Assembly (NCBI GenBank): GCA_035640455.1
Contig: DASQWB010000114.1
Coordinates: 1 to 35,456 of the forward strand
DNA from: AC-50 sp035640455
GTDB taxonomy: Bacteria > Actinomycetota > Thermoleophilia > Gaiellales > Gaiellaceae
Direction of reading: 5' to 3'
DNA: 35,456 nucleotides
This document shows positions 14,764 to 22,670 of the stretch, one piece after another. Below the pieces are notes generated by a model. It made no database searches. It was given only the letters and a program-made list of their open reading frames with translations, and was not told the DNA's origin. Both the position numbers and the translations under genes were made by a program. Within the stretch, counting starts at the first letter, position 1, and each line of letters opens with the position of its first letter.

Positions 14764-15545
14764 TCAGCGGCGCGCGGCGGCCACCGCGGCCTGCCCGTAG
14801 CTGATCCCGCCGTCGTTCGGCGGAACCCGGCGGTGCGTGAGCACGCGAAAGCCGAGCCGCTCGAGCCGGGTCCGCGTCGAGCTGAGCAGCCGCAGGTTCT
14901 GGAAGGTTCCTCCCGACAGCACGATCGTCCGCGGCTCAGCCGCCTCCGCGCACAGCCCGGCCGACGCTGCCGCGACCGCTTCGTGGAAGGCCGCGGCGAT
15001 CTCCTCTCGCGGACGGCCGGCGGCGAGGTCGTCGTGCACCGCGCGCACGAGCGCCGCCCCCTCGCCGAACCGCCACTCGTACGGCTCGGCGTGCGCGTCC
15101 CCGGCCAGCTGCTCGAGCTCGATCGCCGCCTGCCCCTCGTACGTCACCTCCTCGCGCACGCCGAGGAGCGCGGCGACCGCGTCGAAGAGGCGACCCATCC
15201 CGGAGGAGAGCGGCCGTTCACCTTCAGGCTCTCGCGCACGAGCGGCCAGCGCTCGAACGGCACCGGCCGCCCAGCCAGCTCGAGGTAGATCGCCGCCATG
15301 CGCCACGGCTCGCGGATCGCCGCCTCGCCGCCCGGCAGCGGCATCGGGTCGAGGTGCGCGAGGCGCTCGAACGATTCGAGGTCGCAGCGCAGGAGCTCAC
15401 CGCCCCAGAGCGTTCCGTCCGTCCCGTACCCGGTGCCGTCGAAGACGAGGGCCAGCGCGGGCCTGGTCTCGCCGTGCTCCGCCAGGCAGGCGGCTGCGTG
15501 GGCGTGGTGGTGCTGGACGCCGACGAGCTCGGCGTCCTGCTCCAG
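14764..15545 (-). pseudogene. hypF: C-terminal remnant of hypF, frameshifted
   Basis: HypF makes the carbamoyl/thiocarboxamide precursor of the CN ligands of NiFe hydrogenase. Only the C-terminal Kae1-like part survives: GVQHHHAHAAACLAEHG (metal-site histidines), VFDGTGYGTDGTLWGGELL, FERWPLVRESLKVN, then in another frame PLSSGMGRLFDAVAALLGV, TIVLSGGTFQNLRLL and PPNDGGISYGQAAVA. One missing base near 15210-15214 explains the frame change. The acylphosphatase, zinc-finger and YrdC parts (about two thirds) are gone; the homology stops near 15545, where the divergent cupin remnant begins. The product would not be functional. Confidence 0.8.
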
Positions 15546-15549
15546 CGCC

Positions 15550-15828
15550 GGCGCCCGCACCGCGTGGCACACCCACCCGAACGGCCAGACGATCTACGTC
15601 CTCGAGGGCATCGGCCTGGCACAGCGCCGTGGCGGCCCGATCGAGGTGATCCGCCCCGGCGATCGGGTGTTCTTCGAGCCGGGCGAGGAGCACTGGCACG
15701 GCGCGGCACCGACGCGCTTCATGACGCACGTCGCGATGCTCGAGGTCGACGACGAAGGCACCAGCGCCACCTGGGGCGAGCACGTCACCGACGAGGAATA
15801 CGCGGCAGCGCCGCCGATCGACAGCTGA
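15550..15828 (+). pseudogene. 5'-truncated cupin-domain gene
   Basis: From about 15550 the frame reads GARTAWHTHPNGQTIYVLEG, then EVIRPGDRVFFEPGEEHWHG and MTHVAMLEVDDEG, ending EEYAAAPPIDS at TGA 15826-15828. This is the second half of a carboxymuconolactone/quercetinase-like cupin with the metal ligands HTHP and HWH. The N-terminal strands that should precede GARTAWH are missing; the frame is open further left but only as antisense of hypF. No ribosome site fits, so it is probably not expressed. Confidence 0.72.
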
Positions 15829-15835
15829 GTCGACC

Positions 15836-16381
15836 GTGAGCCTGACGCAGTACTACACCGCAACGAGCCTCGACGGCTTCATCGCCGATGCCGACCACTC
15901 GCTCGACTGGCTGTTCACGCGACAGCAGGACCGCGGCGGCCCGCTGAACTACGAGGAGTTCATCGCCCGCGTCGGCGCGTTGGCGATGGGAGCGACGACG
16001 TACGAATGGATCCTCGACCACGAGTTCGCGGGCAAGGATCCGGCCGACTGGAAGTGGCCCTATGACCGTCCCGTGCTGGTCTTCACGCACCGGCAGCTGC
16101 CCGTCGTCCCCGGCGCGCCGATCGAGTTCACGAGCGCGGACGTCGCAGCGATACACGAGGAGATGCGTGCGGCCGCCGGCGACCGGAACGTCTGGATCGT
16201 CGTCGGCGGCGACCTCGCCGGTCAGTTCGCGGACGCGGGGCTCCTGGACGAGGTGATCGTGTACGTCGCACCCGTCACGCTCGGGGCCGGCGCGCCGCTC
16301 CTGCCGCGGCGCCTCGAGCTGCGGCTCGAGGAAGTCGACCGCAACCGCGATTTCGCCTGCGCGCGGTTCGCCGTCGTCTAG
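15836..16381 (+). CDS. RibD/dihydrofolate-reductase-like family protein
   Basis: 181 residues with the RibD C-terminal-domain fold: TQYYTATSLDGFIADADHSL, GALAMGATTYEWIL, PVLVFTHRQLPVVPG, then the nucleotide-binding NVWIVVGGDLAGQFADAGLLDE and VTLGAGAPLLPRRLEL. Members of this stand-alone family are NADPH reductases of unknown substrate, not necessarily folate or riboflavin enzymes. Start is GTG 15836, 7 bp after the cupin remnant stop, with no clear Shine-Dalgarno. It is intact, unlike the related gene at 6506. The stop overlaps the convergent rubredoxin-like gene. Confidence 0.82.
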   Translation: MSLTQYYTATSLDGFIADADHSLDWLFTRQQDRGGPLNYEEFIARVGALAMGATTYEWILDHEFAGKDPADWKWPYDRPVLVFTHRQLPVVPGAPIEFTSADVAAIHEEMRAAAGDRNVWIVVGGDLAGQFADAGLLDEVIVYVAPVTLGAGAPLLPRRLELRLEEVDRNRDFACARFAVV

Positions 16382-16533
16382 CGCCCGCGGCTGAACGGAC
16401 GCCACGGCCTATGGACCCACGCCACCTCGCGCTGGCACATCGGACATCGCTCCGGCGGTGTCGATCCGGCGACGCCGTACCCGCACGAGGAACACTCGAG
16501 GCTGAGCTTCGGGGGAGGGGCAACGGCTCCCAT
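16378..16533 (-). CDS. 51-residue rubredoxin-like zinc ribbon protein
   Basis: ATG 16533 follows ggaaggag at 9 bp, one of the best ribosome sites in the window. The product has a four-cysteine knuckle pair, CSSCGYGVAGSTPPERCPMC (residues 14-33), in the CxxCGY...CPMC form of rubredoxin or rubrerythrin tails, then a basic Trp/Arg tail (AWVHRPWRPFSRGR). It could bind iron or zinc. Its stop codon overlaps that of the convergent RibD-type gene. The region 16534-16736 to its right is the divergent gap to the GreA-like gene and shows no other gene. Confidence 0.8.
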   Translation of the reverse strand: MGAVAPPPKLSLECSSCGYGVAGSTPPERCPMCQREVAWVHRPWRPFSRGR

Positions 16534-16736
16534 CGAACACGCTCCTTCCGGTCGGTCTCTGCAGCGAGCCTGACGGCGAGTACGCTCGAGGCCAATGGGC
16601 TCCTCACCCCATCCTGCCCTCGAGCAGCAGGATCGGGTTCGCGATCTCGCGCCGAAAGATGGTGGCTCGACCCGATCGCGGGGCGTGACCGTCGCCGCGA
16701 CGCTGCCCGGGTCGTTGCCTCGAAAGGGAGGGCGGA

Positions 16737-17222
16737 ATGCACGAGACGGTCATCACGCGAGCAGGGCTGGCACGGTTGAGCGAAGAGCTCGAGCGCCTGA
16801 GGACGGCGGGGCGCCGCAGGATCGCCGAGCGGCTCGAGCGCGCCGCGGCCAGCGAGGGGAATCGAGTCGAGAGCGCGGAATGTCTCGACGCGCGCGAGGA
16901 GCAGGCGTTGCTCGAACGGCGAATCGCACTGCTCGAGGAGCGGCTCGCGGCGGCGCGGCTCGTCGAGCCGCAGCCGGGGAACGGCCGCGTCGACGTCGGC
17001 GAGCGGGTGCGCCTGCGCGACCTCGACTCTGGCGAGCGACTCGAGCTCGAGCTCGTCGGGCCGCACGAGGCCGATCCCTCCGCAGCCCGGATCTCGGTCC
17101 TCTCGCCGCTCGGGAAGGCCGTCGTAGGCCTTCGCCGCGGTCAGATCGCCGGTGTCGACGCGCCGCTCGGGCGACGCCGGCTCGAGGTCGTGGCGGTCGA
17201 GCCGCCGCCACCGGCGGCGTGA
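16737..17222 (+). CDS. GreA/GreB-family transcription factor with altered catalytic tip
   Basis: 161 residues. Residues 1-75 form the antiparallel coiled coil that enters the RNA polymerase secondary channel (TRAGLARLSEELERL, then LDAREEQALLERRIALLEERL). Residues 84-160 are the FKBP-like domain with DVGERVRLRDL and RISVLSPLGKAVVGLRRGQ. At the tip, where GreA reads GDLxENAEY, this protein has GNRVESAEC: the metal-chelating Asp is Asn42, while the Glu (E45) remains. Transcript-cleavage activity is therefore doubtful. ATG 16737 has aagggaggg upstream. Two hairpins follow the stop. Confidence 0.82.
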   Translation: MHETVITRAGLARLSEELERLRTAGRRRIAERLERAAASEGNRVESAECLDAREEQALLERRIALLEERLAAARLVEPQPGNGRVDVGERVRLRDLDSGERLELELVGPHEADPSAARISVLSPLGKAVVGLRRGQIAGVDAPLGRRRLEVVAVEPPPPAA

Positions 17223-17289
17223 GAGGCGTCGAAGCGACGCCTCAGCCGTTGGTCTGGCGCCTCCTGCCGACGGCGTCGCAAGCGACGCC
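17223..17289. terminator. duplicated hairpins between convergent greA-like genes
   Basis: First hairpin: gaggcgtcg-aag-cgacgcctc (17223-17243), a perfect 9-bp stem. Second: ggcgtcgc-aa-gcgacgcc (17272-17289). Both are followed by the same direct repeat agcgacgcctcagccgt (17233-17249 and 17281-17297), so the unit looks duplicated. No T-tract is present. They lie just after the + gene stop and just after the - gene stop, as expected for bidirectional termination. Confidence 0.6.
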
Positions 17290-17571
17290 TCAGCCGTCGA
17301 TCTCGACGATCTCGAGGCGAACGCTGGAGCCGGCAAGGGCGACGTCGACGACGTCGCCCACATGCCGGCCGAGCAGCGCGGAGCCTAACGGCGATCCGGG
17401 TGAGACGCCTGCCTCGCCGATTCGGTAGTCGCTCACCGCGCCGGTTGTGAGCTCGAGGACGGTCACCCGTTCCCCTACCTCGACCTCGCCGTCCAACGCC
17501 GGCTCGGCGAACGCCGCCTCACGTCGCTTGCTCATGGAGCCAGCGTCGCCGACCGCAGGCTGGGCCTCCAT
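17290..17571 (-). CDS. GreA C-terminal (FKBP-like) domain protein without coiled coil
   Basis: Up to 93 residues; a start at the internal ATG 17535 would give 81. The sequence EVEVGERVTVLELTTG...YRIGEAGVSPGSPLGSALLG and HVGDVVDVALAGSSVRLEIVEI is the GreA/GreB C-terminal domain alone, the part that docks at the rim of the RNA polymerase channel. The N-terminal coiled coil is absent, so it cannot reach the active site; Rnk-like binding is one alternative. It follows the response regulator gene by 16 bp on the same strand, making it the last gene of the stress operon. Confidence 0.72.
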   Translation of the reverse strand: MEAQPAVGDAGSMSKRREAAFAEPALDGEVEVGERVTVLELTTGAVSDYRIGEAGVSPGSPLGSALLGRHVGDVVDVALAGSSVRLEIVEIDG

Positions 17572-17587
17572 AGGGTCACGACCCCAT

Positions 17588-18244
17588 TTACGGCTGGATC
17601 AACCCGCGGCGGATCGCGTAGCGGGTGAGCTCCACGCGGTCGCTCATCCCCAGCTTGTCGAGGATGTTCTGGCGGTGCCGCTCCACCGTCTTGACGCTGA
17701 TCACGAGCTCCTTGGCGATCTCCTTCGAGGTGTACGCCTCCGCGATCAGCTTCAGCACCTGCAGCTCGCGCGGCGTGAGGACCTCGAACTGCTCGTCCTC
17801 CGGCCGGCCACGCTCGACGAAGTCCTTGACCAGGGTGGAAATCGCCGAGGGGTAGAGAAACGACTGGCCGCGCATCGTGCGTGGCACCGCCTTGACGATG
17901 TCGTGGTCGGCGTCCGACTTGAGCACGTAGCCGGAGGCGCCGGCCTTCAGGGACTCGAACAGGAATTGCTCGCTGTCGTACATCGACAGCATCAACAGCC
18001 GGAGCTCCGGCTTGCGCTTGCGCAACTCCTCCGCGGCCTGGATGCCCGTCGTCTTGGGCATCGACACGTCGAGGATCGCGAGGTGGATGTCGTCGGCGAG
18101 CGCCTTCTTGACCGCGTCGGCGCCGTCCTGCGCCTCGGCGACCACCTCGAGGTCCGGCTGCGCGTCGAGCACCTTCTTCAGGCCGGAGCGGACGATCGGA
18201 TGGTCGTCCGCGACGAGGATCCGAGTGACGAGCGGGATCGGCAT
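17588..18244 (-). CDS. NarL/FixJ-family response regulator
   Basis: 218 residues. The receiver domain has the acidic pocket ADDHP, phosphorylated Asp59 in AILDVSMPK, and the conserved Lys109 in GYVLKS. The LuxR-type helix-turn-helix is LTPRELQVLKLIAEAYTSKE, then VISVKTVERHRQNILDKLG. ATG 18244 overlaps the kinase stop as TGATG, so kinase and regulator are coupled and are surely partners. The longer open frame upstream is antisense-like and is not part of the protein. Confidence 0.94.
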   Translation of the reverse strand: MPIPLVTRILVADDHPIVRSGLKKVLDAQPDLEVVAEAQDGADAVKKALADDIHLAILDVSMPKTTGIQAAEELRKRKPELRLLMLSMYDSEQFLFESLKAGASGYVLKSDADHDIVKAVPRTMRGQSFLYPSAISTLVKDFVERGRPEDEQFEVLTPRELQVLKLIAEAYTSKEIAKELVISVKTVERHRQNILDKLGMSDRVELTRYAIRRGLIQP

Positions 18245-19188
18245 CAGGCGTCCCCAGCCGGGACCTCGAGCCTGACCTCGACTCCGCCCTCGCGCGCGGG
18301 CTTGACCGCGAGCGCGCCGCCGATGAGCACCGCACGCTCGCGCATCCCGCGCAGGCCGCCGCGCCCGTTCACGGCGGCCGTCTCGTCCATTCCGCGGCCG
18401 TCGTCGACGACCCGGAGGACGACGCTGCCGGCTCCCGGCTCGAGCGTGACCTCCACCCGCGAGGCCTGCGCATGCCGAGCGACGTTGGTCAGGCTCTCCT
18501 GCGCGACCCGGTAGACGGTGAGCTCGGCCTCGTCGGAGAGCGGCGGCAGCTCGTCGGCGAAGCGCCGCTCGATCCGGAGGCCGCTCTGGTCGGCGACCTT
18601 CCTGGAGAGCTCGGTGAGCGCGCTGACGAGCCCGAGGTGCTCGAGCATCTCCGGGCGCAGCTCGCGCGCGATCCGGCGCACCTCCTCCAGCGCCTGGCGC
18701 ACGGCCGCCTTCGTCTCCTCGTTCCGGGCCTCGCCCTCCAGCTGGAGCAGCACGCCGGTGAGCACTTGGCCGACCTCGTCGTGGAGGCCACGCGCGATCC
18801 TCGAGCGCTCCGCCTCCTGCGCCCGCAGCGCCCGCTGTCCGCTCTCCCGCCGCTCCGCCTCCAGCCGGTCGAGCATCTCGTTGAAGACCGCGACCAGCTT
18901 GGCCACCTCGGCGCCGCCGCCCTCGGCGAGCCGTTGACCCGGCCGCAGGAGATCGACCGTCCGCATCCGAGCGACCAGCTGCTCGATCGGGCGGAGCGTC
19001 TGCCGCAGGAGCACGAGGTTCGCGGCGAGCATCACCGCCAGGAAGACCGCGACGTCGAGCCCCTCGAGAAAGGCGAGGGATGCGTGCACGCGGCTGCGCG
19101 CGACGACGAGCACCAGCGTCGCGACCACGAGCAGCGTCGCGTTGATGGCGAACACCCGCCACAAAAGCGGTAGCCGCGAGAAGCGCAC
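18244..19188 (-). CDS. sensor histidine kinase, NarL-partner type, short membrane sensor
   Basis: 314 residues from GTG 19188, 10 bp after the UspA stop. Two membrane helices (about 8-30 and 43-62) are joined by only about 12 residues, so there is no extracytoplasmic domain: an intramembrane-sensing layout like LiaS/VraS. Then comes a HAMP linker (LRPIEQLVARMRTV...VFNEMLDRLEAERR), the HisKA_3 helix ERSRIARGLHDEVGQVLTG with phospho-acceptor His136, and a HATPase with DDGRGMDE and GRGGLRGMRERA. It probably senses envelope stress; context (HtpX, UspA) supports this. Confidence 0.9.
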   Translation of the reverse strand: MRFSRLPLLWRVFAINATLLVVATLVLVVARSRVHASLAFLEGLDVAVFLAVMLAANLVLLRQTLRPIEQLVARMRTVDLLRPGQRLAEGGGAEVAKLVAVFNEMLDRLEAERRESGQRALRAQEAERSRIARGLHDEVGQVLTGVLLQLEGEARNEETKAAVRQALEEVRRIARELRPEMLEHLGLVSALTELSRKVADQSGLRIERRFADELPPLSDEAELTVYRVAQESLTNVARHAQASRVEVTLEPGAGSVVLRVVDDGRGMDETAAVNGRGGLRGMRERAVLIGGALAVKPAREGGVEVRLEVPAGDA

Positions 19189-19198
19189 GAATGGTGTT

Positions 19199-19648
19199 CT
19201 AGCGCGCGGACGCCGATAGTCGCCGGTCGCTGCGCTTCCGCGTCGACGGCGGCGCGACGAGAACGGGCACGGGCGTCGCCGCCTCGAGCTCGCGCGCGAG
19301 CGTCCAGCGGAGGTTCCGGCCGCCCAGCCCCGCCTGTCGCGCGCCGACGACGACCAGGTCGGCGCCCTCCTCGGCGGCCACCCGCGCGAGGGCCTCCGCA
19401 TGATCGCCCACCGCGACCCGCGTCTCGGCGTCGTGCCCGAGCTCGTGCGCGATCGCCGCGACGGTTCGCTCGGCGCCACTCCGAAGCTGCCGTCCCGTCA
19501 CGCTCTCGAGCGCGGCCCGCGGCACCCCCGTGACGACGTGCACGAGCACGAGCCGCAGCCCCAGTCGCGCGCCGAGCGCGCCCGCGAACTCCGCCGCGCT
19601 CCGCCCTGCCAGCGAGTCGGTCACGTCGCAGAGAACCGTCCCGCGCAT
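19199..19648 (-). CDS. universal stress protein (UspA fold)
   Basis: 149 residues, one UspA domain: MRGTVLCDVTDSLAGRSAAE, LRLVLVHVV, then LARVAAEEGADLVVVGARQ and the final TPVPVLVAPP. The ATP-binding G-2x-G-9x-G-S/T motif is only partly kept (GARQAGLGGRNLRWTLARE), so ATP binding is uncertain. ATG 19648 overlaps the HtpX stop by TGATG, giving tight coupling; the kinase gene follows 10 bp on. Confidence 0.85.
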   Translation of the reverse strand: MRGTVLCDVTDSLAGRSAAEFAGALGARLGLRLVLVHVVTGVPRAALESVTGRQLRSGAERTVAAIAHELGHDAETRVAVGDHAEALARVAAEEGADLVVVGARQAGLGGRNLRWTLARELEAATPVPVLVAPPSTRKRSDRRLSASAR

Positions 19649-20517
19649 CAGACCACCTGCGGCGCGAGCGCCGCGTCGTACCCACGGAGCCTCCGCACGC
19701 GGTCGGGGATCGGCGGGTGCGTCGAGAAGAGCGCGGCGAGCCCGGCGCGCGGGAGCGGATTCGCGATGTAGAGCGAGGCGAAGGCGGGGTTTACCGCCAT
19801 CGGCGCGGCCTGCGTGCCGCGCTCCAGCCTCTCGAGCGCGTCGGCGAGCGACCGACCGGTGCCGAGCAGCCGCGCGGCCGTCGCGTCGGCCAGGTACTCG
19901 CGCTGGCGCGAGACCGCGAGCTGGAGCAGCATCGCCGCAATCGGGGCGAGAACGAGCGTCGCCAGTACGCCGAGCCAGCCCAACGGTCCGTGATCCTCCT
20001 CGTCGCCGCCGAACAGGAAGGAGAGCTGGAGCAGGTTGGCGATCGCGGAGATCGCGCCCGCGATCATCGCCGCGATCGACGAGACGAGCACGTCGCGGTT
20101 GCGGATGTGCGCGAGCTCGTGCGCGACGACGGCACGGACGTGCTCCGGCGGCATCCGCTCGAGCAGCCCCCGCGTGACCGCGACGACGGAGCGGGCCGGG
20201 TTGCGCCCGGTGGCGAACGCGTTCGGCTGCTCCGAGGGGATCAGGTACAGCCTCGGCGCCGGAATGCCGGCGCGGTGCGCGAGCTCGGCGACGGCGGCGT
20301 GGAACCAAGGGGCCTCCGACTCGGGGAGCGGCTGTGCCCGGCTCGCCGCGAGCGCGATCCGGTCGGAGAACCAGTAGCCGGCGAGGTTCATCAGCACCGC
20401 GAGCGCGACGAACCCGTACAGGAACGCACCGCCTGCCAGCGCTCCGGCCCCGATCAAGAGGGCAGTTAGGCCGGCGACGAGAAGCCAGGTGCGCAGGTGG
20501 GTGGTGGTCGTACGCAT
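19648..20517 (-). CDS. htpX: HtpX-like M48 family membrane zinc metallopeptidase
   Basis: 289 residues from ATG 20517. Two N-terminal membrane helices (about 9-48) precede a cytosolic catalytic domain with the zinc motif HELAH (133-137, in VRAVVAHELAHIRNRD). A second membrane pair follows (SSIAAMIAGAISAIANLLQL and LGVLATLVLAPIAAMLLQL), then the third ligand Glu in SRQREYLADATAARLLG, and STHPPIPDRVRRL near the end. It degrades damaged membrane proteins. The 14 residues before ATG 20517 in the open frame do not resemble the family. First gene of the operon htpX-usp-kinase-regulator-greA C-domain. Confidence 0.9.
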   Translation of the reverse strand: MRTTTTHLRTWLLVAGLTALLIGAGALAGGAFLYGFVALAVLMNLAGYWFSDRIALAASRAQPLPESEAPWFHAAVAELAHRAGIPAPRLYLIPSEQPNAFATGRNPARSVVAVTRGLLERMPPEHVRAVVAHELAHIRNRDVLVSSIAAMIAGAISAIANLLQLSFLFGGDEEDHGPLGWLGVLATLVLAPIAAMLLQLAVSRQREYLADATAARLLGTGRSLADALERLERGTQAAPMAVNPAFASLYIANPLPRAGLAALFSTHPPIPDRVRRLRGYDAALAPQVV

Positions 20518-20560
20518 CCGTCTTGTGCAACCGTAGGAGGCGCTTCCGCCTGCCGCCATC

Positions 20561-20596
20561 GGGCGAAGACCCCATTCCCGTCACGGATCTTCGCCC
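20561..20596 (-). terminator. hairpin after the aldo/keto reductase gene
   Basis: gggcgaaga (20561-20569) and tcttcgccc (20588-20596) form a perfect 9-bp stem with an 18-nt loop. It lies 80 bp after the reductase stop and 44 bp before the htpX start on the minus strand. There is no U-tract, so it may be a terminator or an RNA element in the htpX leader. Confidence 0.4.
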
Positions 20597-20676
20597 TCGT
20601 TCAGGCGCCCGTCCTTCCCCGACGCCGGGCGCCGAGCGCGCGCCGTCTCGATCACCGTTCTGCCCTGGCGCGACGG

Positions 20677-21432
20677 CTAGAGAAGCGCCTGATACTCGGC
20701 GTCGCTCAGCTCGATCTCCAGCGCGCCCAGGTTCTGCTTCAGGTGCTCCAGCGAGAGGGTGCCGGGAATCGGCAGCATCGCCGGTGAGCGCCTGAGGAGC
20801 CACGCGAGCGCGATCTGCGCGGGCGTCGCGCCGTGCCGCTCGGCGATCTCGAGGGCGGGGCCGCCAGCGCCGCGCAGCGGGTAGAAGGGAACGAAGACGA
20901 TGCCTTCGCCGGCGCAGTAGTCGACGACGTCGTCGTATCTGCGCTCGGAGAGGTTGTACTGGTTCTGGACCGCCGCGATCGGGACGATCCGTCGGCCCCG
21001 CTCGATCTCGTCGATCCCGACCTGGGAGAGGCCGACGTGCCGGATCTTCCCCGCGTCGCGGTACTCCTCGATCGCGCCGAGACTCTCCTCGAGCGGCGTC
21101 TCGGGGTCGACCCGGTGCAGGTAGTAGAGCGCGATGCTGTCCGTCCGGAGGCGGCGAAGGCTCTCCTCGATCTGAGCCCCGAGCACCTCCGGCCGACCGT
21201 TCCCCGCGCCCCAGCCACCTTTCGTCGCGACGACGCACCCGTCCGGGGCGGGCGAGAGCGCCGCACCGATCGTCTCCTCGCTCTCGCCTCCGGCGTACGT
21301 GTGGGCGGTGTCGATGACGTCGACGCCGGCGGCAACCGCGGCCTCGACGAACGCGACGTTCTCGCGCGTGTTCCGAAGCCGATTCGTCCCGAGCCCGATT
21401 CGGGCTACCTCGTTATCGCCCAGTCTCAGCAT
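20677..21432 (-). CDS. aldo/keto reductase
   Basis: 251 residues from ATG 21432 (MLRLGDNEVARIGLGTNRLR). The TIM-barrel tetrad is present: Asp and Tyr in DVIDTAHTYAGGESE, Lys in VVATKGGWG, His in ALYYLHRVDPETPLEES. Later markers are KIRHVGLSQVGIDEIE, VQNQYNLSERRYDDVV and the cofactor-binding LLRRSPAMLPIPGTLSLEH. NADPH-dependent reduction of a carbonyl or sugar-like compound; substrate unknown. It is related to the N-terminal half of the fusion protein at 30274-32001. The frame is open 14 codons further upstream but without a better ribosome site. Confidence 0.88.
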   Translation of the reverse strand: MLRLGDNEVARIGLGTNRLRNTRENVAFVEAAVAAGVDVIDTAHTYAGGESEETIGAALSPAPDGCVVATKGGWGAGNGRPEVLGAQIEESLRRLRTDSIALYYLHRVDPETPLEESLGAIEEYRDAGKIRHVGLSQVGIDEIERGRRIVPIAAVQNQYNLSERRYDDVVDYCAGEGIVFVPFYPLRGAGGPALEIAERHGATPAQIALAWLLRRSPAMLPIPGTLSLEHLKQNLGALEIELSDAEYQALL

Positions 21433-21477
21433 CAGGTCATCTTGGCTCAAGAGCAGCTGGCTGAGTCGCAGCACCTC

Positions 21478-21941
21478 CTAGTGGAACTCGTGCACGACGG
21501 CGTGACCGCGACCGCGGGCGATCAGCAGCCGGTTGAGCGGGAACGCGGCCCAAAAGGCGATGAAGAGCCCGACGCCGATGCTCCACCAGAAGAGCCAGTC
21601 GAGGAGGCCGGCGGCCATGGCGCCTGGAACGAGCAACACGAAGCCGTTGTCGACGATCTCCATCACGGTGATCGAGAGCGTGTCGGCGGCAAGGGCGACG
21701 CGCGCGGCCTGTCGAAGGGGGACGCCGCCGGCAAGGAGTGGGCGGAGCGTCAGCGAGTAGCCGAAGAAGAAGGCGAGCACGACCGCGATCGCAATCGACG
21801 CGATGTCGCCCCAGCCGAGCGCAGTGGCGATGACGAGGCCGAGGACCTCTCCGATCGCGCAGCCGCTGAGGCAAGCCAGGTCGCGGCGAACGCGAGCCGG
21901 TTGAGCGAGACGCTTCGCGGCTCGGGGTGGGCGTGGTCCAT
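21478..21941 (-). pseudogene. DUF4396-like membrane protein gene with a 1-bp deletion
   Basis: ATG 21941 begins MDHAHPEPRSVSLNRLAFAATW, then the frame is lost. Adding one C/G at the cc of 21876-21877 restores ACLSGCAIGEVLGLVIATAL and leads into VLAFFFGYSLTLRPLLAGG, TLSITVMEIVDN and LLDWLFWWSIGVGLFIAFW, ending HAVVHEFH. The restored protein has about 154 residues and four membrane helices, with the histidine-rich start and end typical of DUF4396-like proteins. Internal starts could still make the last 100 residues. Divergent from the truncated TolB copy by 61 bp. Confidence 0.75.
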
Positions 21942-22002
21942 GGTTCCGACAACGTAGCTACCGGTCGGAGGTTGGAGCGCGGCGCCACGGGAACAAGAGC
22001 GC

Positions 22003-22554
22003 GTGCGACGACTGGCAGCGCTCGTCGTCTTGGCGGCGGCCGTGGGGCTGCTTCCGGCGGCCGATGCGCGCAGCAGCCCGGCGCCGGTTATCGCCTTCGT
22101 GAGCGACCAGAGTGGCGACTACGAGGTGTGGACGGTGCGGCTCGACGGAAGCGACCTCCGCCGGCTCACGCACAGCAAGGGAATGGACGAGACGCCCGCA
22201 TGGTCGCCCGACGGGCGGCGCATCGTGTTTCAGGGCTACCGGACGCGCTGGCCGAAGATCTGGGTCATGAACGCGAACGGCGGCCGGCCGCGCCGGCTCA
22301 CGAGCGGCTACTCGAAGGACGGAGGGGCCGTGTGGACGCGGGACGGGAAGCGCATCGTGTACGACTCGATCCCCGACCCGCCCCGCCCGGGGCCGAGCTG
22401 GCGGTCGATGCGCGCGAACGGGACGCACAAGCGCCTGATCCGGCCCGGGTACGGCAGCCCGCCGTCGTGGTCGCCGGACGGGCGGCGTGCGGCGTTCCCT
22501 GGTGGGTGCCGACGATCGTCCGGGCGCGATGCGGTCGGCTCGCGCTCGCAGTGA
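22003..22554 (+). pseudogene. 3'-truncated copy of the secreted TolB-like propeller gene
   Basis: GTG 22003 starts a signal peptide (RRLAALVVLAAAVGLLPAA), then VIAFVSDQSGDYEVWTVRLD, TPAWSPDGRRIVF, KIWVMNANG and PPSWSPDGRRAAFPGGC. Every one of these has a close counterpart in the intact gene at 33784-34674, and the DNA is also similar, including some upstream bases. Similarity ends near residue 165 (about 22500); the last 18 codons are unrelated and a stop follows. The paralogue has another 130 residues and two to three more blades, so this copy cannot close a full propeller. The rest, 22500-22670, matches nothing I recognise. Confidence 0.8.
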
Positions 22555-22670
22555 AGGCGCCGCGGCCGTGGCCGGTCGGCGGCTTCCTCGGCGGCGTCGG
22601 CGGAAGCGCCCCGCTTCCCGGCGGCGCCGGCTGGATCGAGCACGGGGTGCCGCAGATGCCGAACACGTGA

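Noticed and set aside
15298..15828. 176-codon plus-strand ORF joining antisense hypF to the cupin half
   Set aside because: The first 80 codons are antisense to hypF and resemble no cupin N-terminus; there is no ribosome site, so a functional fusion is unlikely.
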